DNA of 64,000 bases from positions 1 to 64,000 of the forward strand of contig JAGHSK010000015.1 of the NCBI GenBank assembly GCA_018065895.1, written 5' to 3'. This stretch comes from Candidatus Cacconaster equi (GTDB lineage Bacteria > Bacteroidota > Bacteroidia > Bacteroidales > UBA932). The position numbers were made by a program, and so were the translations under genes. Below are positions 26,817-35,965 of the stretch, piece by piece (within the stretch, counting starts at the first letter, position 1; the number at the start of each line of letters is the position of its first letter). The notes under the pieces were generated by a model. That model did no database searches. It was not told the DNA's origin and saw only the letters and a program-made list of their open reading frames with translations.

Positions 26817-28071
26817 TTTCTTCCAATTGAGATTCTTCAAGTTCTTTTTGCTGCTGCCGTTCGTAGGCAAGCTGCTTGTCGAGCTGCTTGTTTACCGACA
26901 GTATTATTCCGAATGCTCCGCTGAGTACAAGGTATGCAGTTCCTCCGTGACTGATAAGCGGCAGCGTGTGTCCGGTGATAGGTATGAGCCTTACGTTCAC
27001 CAATATATGTAGGAACGCCTGACAAGCGATCAGAAACGAGAGCCCGACCACTACAACGCTGGCGAAGGTCTCCTTGCATCTTCCGCACAGGCGTATGCAC
27101 CTGAAAAGAAATATGATGTACAGAGTAATCAGCACGATGCCGCCCAGCAACCCGTACTCCTCGACGATGAAGGCGTAAATGAAGTCGGAGAATGCCATTG
27201 AAAGGGAGTATCGCTGCGTGCTCTTGCCAGGACCTTTTCCGAAGATTCCTCCTTGGGAAATTGCTACCTTCGCGTTATTGCTTTGACGCTGTTCATCTTC
27301 CAATTTCTCTTTTTCTAACGGAGTAAGGTTGTTCACGTCAATCTGATCGTCACCCATGAAGTTTTCAAACCGCTGTTCGACCGTTCCGAAGCGGTTGAAT
27401 ATTTTCTCCACACCGTTCAATTCGGCAGTCGGCTTTCCTTTTACAAAAGCGTGGTATGTACCGAATGCGAGAAGCAGGGCAACTGCGACTATGCCGACTG
27501 TAATGAGGATATTCTTCCAACTCATATCCATAAAGAACATGATAAGGAAGGAGATCAGGGCTATGAGCAGTGCCGATGAGAAGCTGTTCGGCAATATCAG
27601 CAGGCAGACGGCCGCAATCGGAAGCAGAATCCTCAATGCGTATGTCTTGAAGTCGTACAGGCTGTCATCCCACAATTCCAAAGCGCGTGCCAGATAGAGC
27701 ACCACGGCTATTTTGGCGAATTCAAAAACCTGAAACGTGACTCCGAAGATTTTTATGCCGCGCACAGCCCCGTTGCGCACGTCCTGCATCCCCGGGATGT
27801 AAAGCATTATGAGCATTACCACGGAGAAGAAAAAGATTATGAAGGATAATGCTCTGTAGGCGCGCAGAGGAATGAGGTAACAGATAAACAGGGCCACGAA
27901 TCCCAACAGGACGGACCGGGTCTGCTCGAGGAATATCGCCGTTTTGGCAACATCCCTTTTTGCAGCCAGATAACTGCTGGAGGAGAATACGGCGACAATG
28001 GATATCATTGCAAAAAGTACAATGAGTATCCATATCACTTTGTCACCTTTCAGTTTGAAAACATCCCTCAT
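26809..28071 (-). CDS. ftsW: FtsW/RodA/SpoVE family peptidoglycan glycosyltransferase
   Basis: This 420-residue polytopic SEDS protein polymerises lipid II glycan strands at the septum together with FtsI. About ten hydrophobic segments are visible. The SEDS features include FKLKGDKVIWILIVLFAMIS at the N-terminus, a periplasmic loop (NNAKVAISQGGIFGKGPGKS), DFIYAFIVEEYGLLGGIVLI and ITGHTLPLISHGGTAYLVLS. A Gln/Glu-rich cytoplasmic tail (YERQQQKELEESQLEENV) ends it. Position between murD and murG supports FtsW over RodA. Confidence 0.92.
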   Translation of the reverse strand: MRDVFKLKGDKVIWILIVLFAMISIVAVFSSSSYLAAKRDVAKTAIFLEQTRSVLLGFVALFICYLIPLRAYRALSFIIFFFSVVMLIMLYIPGMQDVRNGAVRGIKIFGVTFQVFEFAKIAVVLYLARALELWDDSLYDFKTYALRILLPIAAVCLLILPNSFSSALLIALISFLIMFFMDMSWKNILITVGIVAVALLLAFGTYHAFVKGKPTAELNGVEKIFNRFGTVEQRFENFMGDDQIDVNNLTPLEKEKLEDEQRQSNNAKVAISQGGIFGKGPGKSTQRYSLSMAFSDFIYAFIVEEYGLLGGIVLITLYIIFLFRCIRLCGRCKETFASVVVVGLSFLIACQAFLHILVNVRLIPITGHTLPLISHGGTAYLVLSGAFGIILSVNKQLDKQLAYERQQQKELEESQLEENV

Positions 28072-28081
28072 AGTCGGTCCG

Positions 28082-29410
28082 TTACAGTTTTCTTACAGCA
28101 TCCTTGAATTGCTTTCCACGATCTTCGTAGCTCTTGAAAAGGTCGAAGCTGGCACAGCACGGACTCAGGAGAACCGTGTCTCCCGGTTTGGCGATTTGAG
28201 CGCACTTCTTCACGCAATCTTCGGCGCTGAGCGTGTCAGCAACCACTTTGTCTCCGAATGCGGCGTGTATCTTTGTGTTGTCAACGCCCAGACACACGAT
28301 CGCCTTCACTTTTTTCTCCACGAGGTGTGCGATTTCCGAATAGTCGTTGCCTTTGTCCTTTCCTCCGAGGATGAGTATCGTAGGTGCGGTCATGCTTTCA
28401 AGTGCATACCAGGTCGAATTCACGTTGGTGGCCTTCGAATCGTTTATATAGAGTACGCCTCCGACAGAAAGAACTTTTTCAAGACGATGTTCGACACCCT
28501 GGAAAGTCATCAGCGACTTGCGGATGGTGTCGTTGTGTATGTTCATGATCTTTCCGGCGATTGCCGCGGCCATCGAGTTGTACACGTTGTGCCGTCCTTC
28601 GAGGGAGAGGTCATTGACCGATATTTCGAACGAGCTTTCGCCATAACGGACGTTCATTCTGCCCTCTTCCACATATGCTCCCTGAAGAACCTTGCCGTTC
28701 TGTGTGAAAGGAAGTTTCTTCGCCTGGATGATTATTCTGTTGAGCTCTCCCATCGTGATTTCGTCGTCGGAGCAGAAGATGAAGCAATCCTCCGCCTTCA
28801 TATTGCGGGTGATGCGGAATTTGGCGTTTATGTAGTTCTGCATCTTGTGGTCGTAACGGTCGAGATGGTCCGGAGTAATGTTGAGCAGCACGGCGATGTC
28901 GGCCTTGAAATCGTACATTCCGTCAAGCTGGAAACTGCTGAGTTCCAAAACATATATGTCGTGCTTCTCGGTAGCCACCTGATATGCGTAGCTTTTGCCG
29001 ATGTTGCCGCCGAGACCCACGTTGAGACCGGCATTCTGGAGAAGGTAGAATATCAGTGAAGTCGTGGTTGTTTTGCCGTTGCTCCCAGTAATGCATATCT
29101 TCTTGGCGGTGTCGTAATAGCCGGCGAATTCTATCTCGGAGATCACAGGCTTGTCCATGGAGTGGAGCTCAACAATCAGCGGAGCAGTTTCAGGGATGCC
29201 CGGACTCTTGATGACGATGTCCGCATTGACTATTTTTTCCTTTGTGTGTCCGCCCTCTTCGTAAGGAATTCCCCATTTTTCAAGCTCTGCCTTGAAATTA
29301 TCCTTAAGACAGCCGCTGTCCGAGAGGAATACCTCGAATTCTTTGACTTTTGCAAGAACTGCGGCGCCTACACCGCTTTCTCCTCCACCAAGTACAACTA
29401 CGCGTTTCAT
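28082..29410 (-). CDS. murD: UDP-N-acetylmuramoylalanine-D-glutamate ligase MurD
   Basis: This 442-residue Mur ligase adds D-Glu to UDP-MurNAc-L-Ala. The N-terminal Rossmann motif is VVLGGGESGVGAAVLAKV. The ATP P-loop is ITGSNGKTTTTSLIFYLL, with LNITPDHLDRYDHKMQNYIN in the central domain and YINDSKATNVNSTWYAL and ILGGKDKGNDYSEI in the C-terminal domain. Both neighbours are close (10 nt from ftsW, 2 nt from mraY). Confidence 0.95.
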   Translation of the reverse strand: MKRVVVLGGGESGVGAAVLAKVKEFEVFLSDSGCLKDNFKAELEKWGIPYEEGGHTKEKIVNADIVIKSPGIPETAPLIVELHSMDKPVISEIEFAGYYDTAKKICITGSNGKTTTTSLIFYLLQNAGLNVGLGGNIGKSYAYQVATEKHDIYVLELSSFQLDGMYDFKADIAVLLNITPDHLDRYDHKMQNYINAKFRITRNMKAEDCFIFCSDDEITMGELNRIIIQAKKLPFTQNGKVLQGAYVEEGRMNVRYGESSFEISVNDLSLEGRHNVYNSMAAAIAGKIMNIHNDTIRKSLMTFQGVEHRLEKVLSVGGVLYINDSKATNVNSTWYALESMTAPTILILGGKDKGNDYSEIAHLVEKKVKAIVCLGVDNTKIHAAFGDKVVADTLSAEDCVKKCAQIAKPGDTVLLSPCCASFDLFKSYEDRGKQFKDAVRKL

Positions 29411-29412
29411 TG

Positions 29413-30606
29413 TTATCTGATTTTCAAAGTTACGATTGTGAGTACCGCGAGAATGATTGATACAATCCAGAACCTCACGGTTATCTTGTTTTCGGGATGA
29501 ATCTGAGCAGGATGCTGCATCAGGGCATCCGGATTTTCCTTCTGGAAATGGTGATGCAGAGGTGACATCCTGAAGATTCTCACACCGGTACCGCTCTTTT
29601 TCTTTGTATATTTGAAATAGTACCGTTGCAGTATCACTGACAGGCTCTCAACGAGGAAAATTCCGCAGAGGATAGGGAGCAGAAGTTCCTTTCTGATGAG
29701 AATTGCGAATACCCCGATTATGCCGCCAAGGGCCAGACTGCCCGTATCGCCCATAAATACCTGGGCGGGGAAGGCATTGTACCACAAGAATCCGAGCAGC
29801 GCTCCAACGAATGCCGTTGAGTAGACGGTGAGCTCTCCTGCATTTGGAATGAACATTATTCCCAGATAATCCGAGAAAATTGCATGTCCTGAAAGATATG
29901 CCAGCAGTCCGAGCGTGGCGCCCACAATGGCTGAAACACCTGTTGCCAGGCCATCCATTCCATCGGTCAGGTTAGTGCCGTTCGAGCAGGCCGTGATGAT
30001 GAACGTAATGACAACCACATACAGGCCGCCCTGAATCGCTCTGGCCACCGGACCTTCGAATGGAAAGAGCCATTTGTAATCGAATTCATTGTTCTTTACA
30101 AAAGGAATCGTCGTCTGACTGTAACTCAAGCCCGAGTTGCGGTACGTAAAGTAGAGTGTGAGACCCACCAGGACTCCGAGACCCACTTGGGCGACAATCT
30201 TATATTTGCCTGGAAGCCCTTCCTTGTTGTGCTTGAAGACCTTGATATAATCGTCGAGAAAACCGAGTCCGCCGAGCCATACGGTTGTCAGAATGAGCAA
30301 CTGGATGTTGACGTTGGTCAGGTTTCCGAACAGGAGGATAGGAATCAGAATGGAGATGAGTATGATGACTCCTCCCATTGTAGGGGTTCCTTTTTTCTGC
30401 ATCTGTCCCTCCAACCCAAGGTCGCGGATTGTCTCACCGATCTGCTTCTTTTGCAGCCATGCGATGATTTTCTTGCCTATCAGAAGAGATGTCAGAATTG
30501 CCACGACGCTGCAGCATATGGCGCGGAACGAGATGTATTGCATCAGACCGAGCCCGGGAAAGTCGTATCCCGCTGTTCTGAGGTATTCAAAGAGATGGTA
30601 TAACAT
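29413..30606 (-). CDS. mraY: Phospho-N-acetylmuramoyl-pentapeptide transferase MraY
   Basis: This 397-residue integral membrane enzyme transfers phospho-MurNAc-pentapeptide from UDP to undecaprenyl phosphate, forming lipid I. Signatures are [70 protein letters not shown] and [12 protein letters not shown]. About ten TM segments are present. It is slightly longer than E. coli MraY (360) because of a periplasmic or cytoplasmic insert around [19 protein letters not shown], as usual in Bacteroidota. Confidence 0.95.
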   Translation of the reverse strand: MLYHLFEYLRTAGYDFPGLGLMQYISFRAICCSVVAILTSLLIGKKIIAWLQKKQIGETIRDLGLEGQMQKKGTPTMGGVIILISILIPILLFGNLTNVNIQLLILTTVWLGGLGFLDDYIKVFKHNKEGLPGKYKIVAQVGLGVLVGLTLYFTYRNSGLSYSQTTIPFVKNNEFDYKWLFPFEGPVARAIQGGLYVVVITFIITACSNGTNLTDGMDGLATGVSAIVGATLGLLAYLSGHAIFSDYLGIMFIPNAGELTVYSTAFVGALLGFLWYNAFPAQVFMGDTGSLALGGIIGVFAILIRKELLLPILCGIFLVESLSVILQRYYFKYTKKKSGTGVRIFRMSPLHHHFQKENPDALMQHPAQIHPENKITVRFWIVSIILAVLTIVTLKIR

Positions 30607-30615
30607 AACTCAGTT

Positions 30616-32070
30616 TCAATTCAATTCGTTCATTGCTTCGGCGATAACTTCCTTGTCGTCGAAGTGATATTTTGTGGTTCCTATTATCTGGTAGTCCTCA
30701 TGGCCCTTTCCGGCGACGAGGATTATCGCTCCTTCGGGGGCGGTCATCACCGCGCTTCGTATCGCTTCCTTCCTGTCGGTGATGAAAAGGGATTTGGCGC
30801 GTGCCCTGGCATCCATTCCGGAGCGTATTTCATTTATGATTTCCTGCGGGTCCTCCCTACGCGGATTGTCGGATGTCACAATCACCCTGTCCGCATATTT
30901 TGTGGCAATCACACCCATTTCGGGACGTTTGCTGCGGTCCCTGTCACCGCCACATCCGAAGACGCAGATCAACATCCTGTCGGGTCCTGCCTCGCGGAGT
31001 GTTGTGAGGGCATTTTCAAGGGCATCGGGGGTATGGGAATAGTCCACTACTGCCGTGATATCCTTCCCGCCTTTTATGTATTCGAGTCTTCCTGCAACCG
31101 GTCCGAGGGCGCTCATCTTTACAAGGACCTCTTCTTTCTTCGCTCCAAGCAGAATCGCGGTTGAGTAGACTGCCAGAAGGTTGTATGCATTGTGTCTGCC
31201 GATGAAACGGCTCCATATCCGTGTTCCATCGATATTTATCAGCATTCCTTCGATGCTCTCTTCGATTATCCTGCACTGGAAATCGGCCATTGAGTGGCAG
31301 GCGTATCGTTTTACGGCAGCACTTGTGTTCTGCACCATCACTTCGCCGTTACGGTCATCGATGTTTGTCAGAGCGTATGCGTCAGATGGCAGTTCATCGA
31401 AAAACCGCTTCTTGCAGTCGCGGTATGCGGCGAAGGTCTTGTGATAATCAAGATGATCGTGGGTAAGGTTTGAAAAGATTGCTATTTTGAATTTCAATCC
31501 CGTAATCCTGTCCTGATCGATGGAATGGGAACTTACCTCCATGAAGCAGTATTCGCATCCCTCCTCAACCATTTGAGCCATAAGAGAGTTGAGGGTGACC
31601 GGGTCGGGAGTAGTGTTGTCGGTATGCAGCTTCCTGCCGTTGACGTAGTTCGCTATCGTTGAGATAAGGCCGCAGCAATATCCCAGTGAGTTGAACAGAT
31701 TGTAAAGCAGAGTGACTGTGGTTGTTTTGCCGTTTGTCCCCGTTATTCCCACCAGATTCAGTTTCTCTGAAGGATGTCCGTAGAAATTCGCGGCTGCCAG
31801 AGCAAGTGCGATGCGGCTGTTCTTCACCTTTATGAAGGTTGCGCCGTCGCAAGACCCGTCATAGCCCTCCTGACAGATGACGGCGGACACCCCGGCGGAA
31901 ATTGCATCGGGGATGAATTTATGACCGTCAGCCTCGGCACCGCATACTGCAATGAACATTGACCCCTTCCTGCATTTGCGCGAATCGAAGGTGATAAGGT
32001 CAATCTCCTTGTCGGTGCATCCTGAAACGGATGTGGTTTCTATGCCATTGAGTATTTCTTTCAGTTTCAT
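30616..32070 (-). CDS. murE: UDP-N-acetylmuramoyl-tripeptide synthetase MurE
   Basis: This 484-residue Mur ligase adds the third stem amino acid. Motifs: FVGITGTNGKTTTVTLLYNL-type P-loop near residue 110, TTPDPVTLNSLMAQMVEEG, FSNLTHDHLDYHKTFAAY and VVDYSHTPDALENAL. The substrate-selecting loop reads TSDNPRREDPQEII. The DNPR motif is the one associated with meso-diaminopimelate, so I infer the third residue is mDAP. It overlaps ftsI by 4 nt. Confidence 0.95.
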   Translation of the reverse strand: MKLKEILNGIETTSVSGCTDKEIDLITFDSRKCRKGSMFIAVCGAEADGHKFIPDAISAGVSAVICQEGYDGSCDGATFIKVKNSRIALALAAANFYGHPSEKLNLVGITGTNGKTTTVTLLYNLFNSLGYCCGLISTIANYVNGRKLHTDNTTPDPVTLNSLMAQMVEEGCEYCFMEVSSHSIDQDRITGLKFKIAIFSNLTHDHLDYHKTFAAYRDCKKRFFDELPSDAYALTNIDDRNGEVMVQNTSAAVKRYACHSMADFQCRIIEESIEGMLINIDGTRIWSRFIGRHNAYNLLAVYSTAILLGAKKEEVLVKMSALGPVAGRLEYIKGGKDITAVVDYSHTPDALENALTTLREAGPDRMLICVFGCGGDRDRSKRPEMGVIATKYADRVIVTSDNPRREDPQEIINEIRSGMDARARAKSLFITDRKEAIRSAVMTAPEGAIILVAGKGHEDYQIIGTTKYHFDDKEVIAEAMNELN

Positions 32071-34073
32071 TGCTTCTGGTTCAGTATCAGTTTGATGGTT
32101 TTCTTTACGATGGTGTCGCCTGGCGCCGGGATCTGCCCGATGACGTGGCCGCTGCCCTCGAAGTCAACCGTATATCCAAGATTTTCAAGTTGCCTTACAG
32201 CATCACGGAGGCCCATTCCGGTCATATCCGGAGTGATGCCTTTGTCAATGTCACCTTTTATGTCAAGTTCCGAATAGGATTTTGCTTCAGGCAGAGTACC
32301 CGATGCCGGGATGGAGTCTTCCCAGTCGATGGAGGATGCATAAATTCCCTCTGTAATCTCCCTGAATACCGGTCCCGCCCAGGTGGCTCCGTAAAAGTTG
32401 CCGCTTGTCAGTTCGGAATATACCACAACTATCATCGAGTAGCGCGGCGCCTCGTAAGGGAAGAAACCCACGAAGGTTGCCTGATGCATCTTCTGCCCGG
32501 ATGCCGTTTTGTAAACGCCAAGGTTAGGAATGACGATTTGCGCCGTGCCTGTCTTGCCTGCAACGTTGACCGGACATTCCTCGAAGATCCTGTATCCTGT
32601 GCCGCCCACCGATTCCACCACTCCGCGCATCGCTCTTTGAACTTCGGCTGCTGTTTCTTTCTTACATATCCTGGCAATCATTTCGGTCGGGAAGTTCTTT
32701 TTTATGACACCGTCTTTCTGGTAGTTCCTGATGAGATGGGGACGGACCATCAATCCTCCGTTGGCTATCGCATTGTAGAAATTTAGAGTATGCAGCGGAG
32801 TGATTTCCACGGTATATCCCATTGCTATCTGCGGAAGGTCTTTCATGTTCCAGCTTCTGTCGCTGGCATTCTTGAGGTGAGCATGGCTGAATCCGTTCAG
32901 CTCGAACGGGAAGTCGCGGGTGATTCGTATCTCGTTGTTGAGGTTATCGATGAATTCCTGTGGTTTGTCGCCATAGAACTTCACCGCCTGCATCCTGAAA
33001 ACGTTGTTCGAGGAGATTTCGTATCCGCGTTTGACGGATATTGTGGAATAATTCCTCAGATAGGTGTCGACAAACGGCTTACCCTTGCCGTACTGCCAGT
33101 TGACCACTGCCGGCATCTCCGTTTCGAGGGTTATGAACCCTTTGTCGAGAAGCATCGTCAGTGTGGCTCCCTTGAAAACGGATCCCGGCTCACCCCGCCG
33201 GCCTATCGCATAATTGTATGTCTCGTCAAATCCTCCGTGTCCGGTTTTTTCAAGATTAACCATAGCCTTGATCTCGCCTGTGGCAACCTCCATGAGAATT
33301 ACGGTGCCTGCGTGGAGTTCTGTTGTCTTTTCGAGAATTCTTTGAAGCGCGTTCTGTGCAAGATCCTGGATATCTATGTCAATGGTGGTCTGGATGTCGA
33401 GGCCGTCCACCGGCAGGATAGTCTCCTTGTCGTGGTCCGCTATCCATTTTCCTCCTTCGGTCAGACGAAGCGGCTGCATTCCGTGAGTGCCCCGCAGGAT
33501 GGAGTCACAACTTCCCTCAAGTCCTATGACAGGAATGCTGTCCTGGTGTTTTATGTATCCCAATGTGCGGTATCCCAGCCTTCCGTACGGATAGTTGCGG
33601 TGGTCCACCTTCTCGAACATGCAGCCTCCTCCGAATCTGCCGTTTCTCAAGAGAGGGAAGGATGCCACTTTCTGCATTTCCTGATATGTCAGCAGCTTGC
33701 GGTTGATTCTCAGATACTGTCTTCCGCTCTTCCTTCCGGAATCGATAAGTTCTTTATAATAAGACGGCTTATAGTCGCCATAGTATTCCGACAGGTAGAT
33801 TGCGAGAGAATCGATCTCCTTTGCATAAACGGAGTCGGCGGCCTGGCAAGGGTCTATTGTGAGGCGGTACTCCGGAATGGAGAATGCCAGATATCGTCCG
33901 TCTGATGCAAGTATGCTTCCGCGGGTGCATTCGAGTCTGTCGTTGCGTGTGCTCTTGCGGGTGGGCTCAGGAATGTGGACGAACTGTAGGTCAACAATGC
34001 GGATTATCGCTACAACAGCGATAATGATGAACAGCAGGTAAACTGCTCCGACCTTGTTGATGTTCACTCTCAT
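32067..34073 (-). CDS. ftsI: Septal penicillin-binding protein FtsI (PBP3-like transpeptidase) with C-terminal PASTA domain
   Basis: This 668-residue class B PBP crosslinks septal peptidoglycan. It has an N-terminal TM helix (AVYLLFIIIAVVAIIRIVDL) and the PBP dimerisation domain. The transpeptidase domain shows SxxK in EPGSVFKGATL, SxN in YEISSNNVFRM and KTG in NVAGKTGTAQIV. A single C-terminal PASTA domain (PDMTGMGLRDAVRQLENLGY to ILNQKQ) follows. The PASTA makes it resemble Gram-positive septal PBPs more than E. coli FtsI; I believe this is normal in Bacteroidota. Four-nt overlaps join it to both the ftsL-like gene and murE. Confidence 0.94.
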   Translation of the reverse strand: MRVNINKVGAVYLLFIIIAVVAIIRIVDLQFVHIPEPTRKSTRNDRLECTRGSILASDGRYLAFSIPEYRLTIDPCQAADSVYAKEIDSLAIYLSEYYGDYKPSYYKELIDSGRKSGRQYLRINRKLLTYQEMQKVASFPLLRNGRFGGGCMFEKVDHRNYPYGRLGYRTLGYIKHQDSIPVIGLEGSCDSILRGTHGMQPLRLTEGGKWIADHDKETILPVDGLDIQTTIDIDIQDLAQNALQRILEKTTELHAGTVILMEVATGEIKAMVNLEKTGHGGFDETYNYAIGRRGEPGSVFKGATLTMLLDKGFITLETEMPAVVNWQYGKGKPFVDTYLRNYSTISVKRGYEISSNNVFRMQAVKFYGDKPQEFIDNLNNEIRITRDFPFELNGFSHAHLKNASDRSWNMKDLPQIAMGYTVEITPLHTLNFYNAIANGGLMVRPHLIRNYQKDGVIKKNFPTEMIARICKKETAAEVQRAMRGVVESVGGTGYRIFEECPVNVAGKTGTAQIVIPNLGVYKTASGQKMHQATFVGFFPYEAPRYSMIVVVYSELTSGNFYGATWAGPVFREITEGIYASSIDWEDSIPASGTLPEAKSYSELDIKGDIDKGITPDMTGMGLRDAVRQLENLGYTVDFEGSGHVIGQIPAPGDTIVKKTIKLILNQKQ

Positions 34074-34423
34074 TTCTTTTCCGTGTCAATTCTTCTTGGC
34101 GGCACTACAGGTGGATGAAGCGTCGATTTCTGTTCATTGAGCATCCTGTCAATCTTCGTGCGGTTGTTCATTCCGACCAGTTCAAGAGTTCTCTGCTGAT
34201 AGCTTATGCGCAGTTCCTGAATCACCTTTTCATTCTCTTGCACCTTTGCGAGTTTTGACTCTACGGTCAGATTCCAGGTGATGAAGAGCGCTACGAGGGC
34301 GAAGATGTATGCAACAAAACCGATATGGCGGTCAACGTTCTTTTCAATGAGAATGTCACCGCTCAGGAATTTGATTGCCTTTCCTGTCGCTTTCCTTATC
34401 TTTTCCTTGAGTTTTCCCTTCAT
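34070..34423 (-). CDS. FtsL-like bitopic membrane protein
   Basis: This 117-residue protein sits exactly where ftsL lies in dcw clusters, between rsmH and ftsI, with 4-nt overlaps on both sides. It has a basic cytoplasmic N-terminus (KGKLKEKIRKATGKAIKFLS) and one TM helix (HIGFVAYIFALVALFITWNL). A predicted periplasmic coiled coil follows (ESKLAKVQENEKVIQELRIS) and a Pro-rich tail. The topology matches FtsL, whose sequence is poorly conserved. Identification rests on position and topology. Confidence 0.75.
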   Translation of the reverse strand: MKGKLKEKIRKATGKAIKFLSGDILIEKNVDRHIGFVAYIFALVALFITWNLTVESKLAKVQENEKVIQELRISYQQRTLELVGMNNRTKIDRMLNEQKSTLHPPVVPPRRIDTEKK

Positions 34424-35322
34424 CTCTTTTCCGCTGTTCTGAGTTTGGCGCTGCGCGCCCTGGTATTTGATGCTATCTCTTCCTCCTCCGGGAGAACGGG
34501 CTTCTTGTTCACGAGGATGTATGGTGATTTCTCGATGCCCGTCAGGCTTCTCTGCGGCTCTCCTTCGGCATTTCCGGCCTTGAAGAAATTTTTCACTATC
34601 CTGTCCTCGAGGGAGTGATACGTGATGACCGCGAATCTTCCGCCGCTTTTGAGCGATCTGGTGGCGCCCTTCATGAATCCTTCCAACGCGTCCATTTCGC
34701 CGTTCACTTCAATTCTCAGGGCCTGGTATACTTTTGCGAGGTATTTGTGTTCTGAAAATTTAGGCAGAATACTCTCGAGAGCTCTGCCTAAATCGTCAGT
34801 TGACCTGATCGGAGAGTTTTCCCTGTTTGAAACTATCAAACGCGCCACCTTCCTGCTGCTGTCCAGCTCTCCGTAAAGTCTGAAAATTTTCTCTAAATCC
34901 TCTTCACTATAACTATTTACAATCTCTTCCGCCGTTTGATGGGCCTGCTGGTTCATTCTCATGTCCAGCGGTGCGCTGAAGCGGAAGGAGAAACCTCTAT
35001 CCTGTGTGTCGAACTGATGTGATGACACTCCCAGATCCGCCAGAATCCCGTCCACTTCGTCATATCCGTGATATCGCACGAAATTGTGAACAAACCGGAA
35101 GTTGCCGTGCACCAATATGAGCCTGTCGTCTTCAGGAGCGTTCGCCAGTGCTTCTTCGTCCTGGTCGAAGGCTATCAGACGTCCGTCCGCTCCGAGTCTG
35201 CCGAGAATCTCCCTGCTGTGTCCGCCGCCACCGAAAGTAGCGTCAACATAGATGCCATCCGGCTTGATATCCAATGAGGATATACTCTCTTTCAGCAAAA
35301 CCGGCACGTGGTAGGCTGACAT
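34420..35322 (-). CDS. rsmH: 16S rRNA (cytosine(1402)-N(4))-methyltransferase RsmH (MraW)
   Basis: This 300-residue SAM-dependent methyltransferase acts on C1402 of 16S rRNA near the P site. Motifs: HVPVLLKESISSLDIKPDG, the SAM site YVDATFGGGGHSREIL, DGILADLGVSSHQFD, FSFRFSAPLDMRMNQ and FAVITYHSLEDRIVKNFF. Length fits. It is the second gene of the division cluster, 9 nt after mraZ. Confidence 0.96.
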   Translation of the reverse strand: MSAYHVPVLLKESISSLDIKPDGIYVDATFGGGGHSREILGRLGADGRLIAFDQDEEALANAPEDDRLILVHGNFRFVHNFVRYHGYDEVDGILADLGVSSHQFDTQDRGFSFRFSAPLDMRMNQQAHQTAEEIVNSYSEEDLEKIFRLYGELDSSRKVARLIVSNRENSPIRSTDDLGRALESILPKFSEHKYLAKVYQALRIEVNGEMDALEGFMKGATRSLKSGGRFAVITYHSLEDRIVKNFFKAGNAEGEPQRSLTGIEKSPYILVNKKPVLPEEEEIASNTRARSAKLRTAEKR

Positions 35323-35331
35323 ATCTGCTCC

Positions 35332-35778
35332 TTATCCTAATATCTTCTCTGCCAGAGAGACGTAGTCTTCGCTGCTCATTCTGCAGGCTTCGAATTTTTC
35401 CTTTGCCCAGATCTCGATGATATGATTGCTTCCGACGAATACTACGTCTTTGGCTACACCGATGGAGTTCAGGAGATCTTTCGGTATCGTGAGACGGCCG
35501 AGTTTGCCGTCAGGCTCCACTTGGGCCGTACCTCTCATATACTCCCTCCAGAATGCAGCATGCTCCTTGTTGAAGAAGTTCAGGCGGCTTCTCACATTTT
35601 CCGAATCTTCCGACCACTGCTCATATGTGTACATCTCAAGGCATTCTGAAAAGAGAGACTTCTTTACCACAAACCGATTGTCGGCGCTTTCTCCCATGGC
35701 AGACTTGAAGGCGGAAGGAAAGATGAGCCTTCCCTTGTCGTCAAGTTTTGCCTTGTATTCTCCGATGAACCGTATCAT
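35332..35778 (-). CDS. mraZ: Division/cell wall cluster transcriptional repressor MraZ
   Basis: This 148-residue DNA-binding protein with two MraZ (AbrB-like) repeats, around GEYKAKLDDKGRLIFPSAFK and VEPDGKLGRLTIPKDLLNSI, represses the dcw operon in studied bacteria. I use the ATG at 35778 (MIRFIGEY) rather than the tracked start 48 nt upstream. That start would lie about one turn downstream of the -7 element and adds a non-conserved segment. As first gene of the cluster it probably controls its own promoter through the tandem repeat at 35821-35860. Confidence 0.93.
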   Translation of the reverse strand: MIRFIGEYKAKLDDKGRLIFPSAFKSAMGESADNRFVVKKSLFSECLEMYTYEQWSEDSENVRSRLNFFNKEHAAFWREYMRGTAQVEPDGKLGRLTIPKDLLNSIGVAKDVVFVGSNHIIEIWAKEKFEACRMSSEDYVSLAEKILG

Positions 35779-35803
35779 TTTCTTCTGTCTGTAAGTCAAT
35801 ATG

Positions 35804-35837
35804 CAAAAGTAGGGATTAATTTCCACTTTCTTACAAA
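35804..35837 (-). promoter_or_regulatory. Bacteroidota-type promoter of the division cluster (mraZ)
   Basis: On the minus strand TACTTTTG (35811 down to 35804) is an exact TAnnTTTG, 25 nt before the mraZ ATG. A TTTG at 35837-35834 lies 22 bp further upstream, slightly wider than the usual 19-21 bp. The -33 box falls inside the tandem repeat, so a protein bound there could block or tune transcription. Confidence 0.6.
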
Positions 35838-35860
35838 CTGTTCCACTTTTTTACAAAAAG
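35821..35860 (-). repeat. Two 20-bp direct repeats over the mraZ promoter, candidate MraZ operator
   Basis: The plus strand reads TTCCACTTTCTTACAAACTG then TTCCACTTTTTTACAAAAAG, two adjacent 20-bp units identical at 17 positions. On the coding strand each contains AAAGTGGAA. In other bacteria MraZ binds short direct repeats with GTGG/TGGG cores spaced about one helical turn apart. Here the cores are two turns (20 bp) apart and overlap the -33 box. The repeat is seen directly; the operator role is inference. Confidence 0.55.
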
Positions 35861-35900
35861 TTATCAACACCCTTGCCGACAGCCAGAAAATGAATTACGA

Positions 35901-35935
35901 CGGCGGGTCTGATGAATGTTTCATCAAACCCGCCG
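35901..35935 (-). terminator. Strong hairpin between the O-methyltransferase gene and mraZ
   Basis: CGGCGGGTCTGATGAA and TTCATCAAACCCGCCG form a ~16-bp stem with one mismatch and a three-base loop. It lies 31 nt past the 3' end of the minus-strand methyltransferase gene, so it most likely terminates that transcript before the mraZ promoter. The following minus-strand bases (TCGTAATTCATTTTC) are only mildly T-rich. Confidence 0.65.
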
Positions 35936-35965
35936 GTATAAAAAATTCGAATTAGAACAGTAGCT

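Noticed and set aside
27998-29059. 353-aa plus-strand ORF
   Set aside because: It lies antisense to murD and the start of ftsW, both with full-length family matches. The translation is Val/His/Glu-rich with no motif, typical of an antisense shadow.
32790-33905. 371-aa plus-strand ORF
   Set aside because: It is antisense to ftsI, which has all catalytic motifs. No domain or ribosome-binding site is seen.
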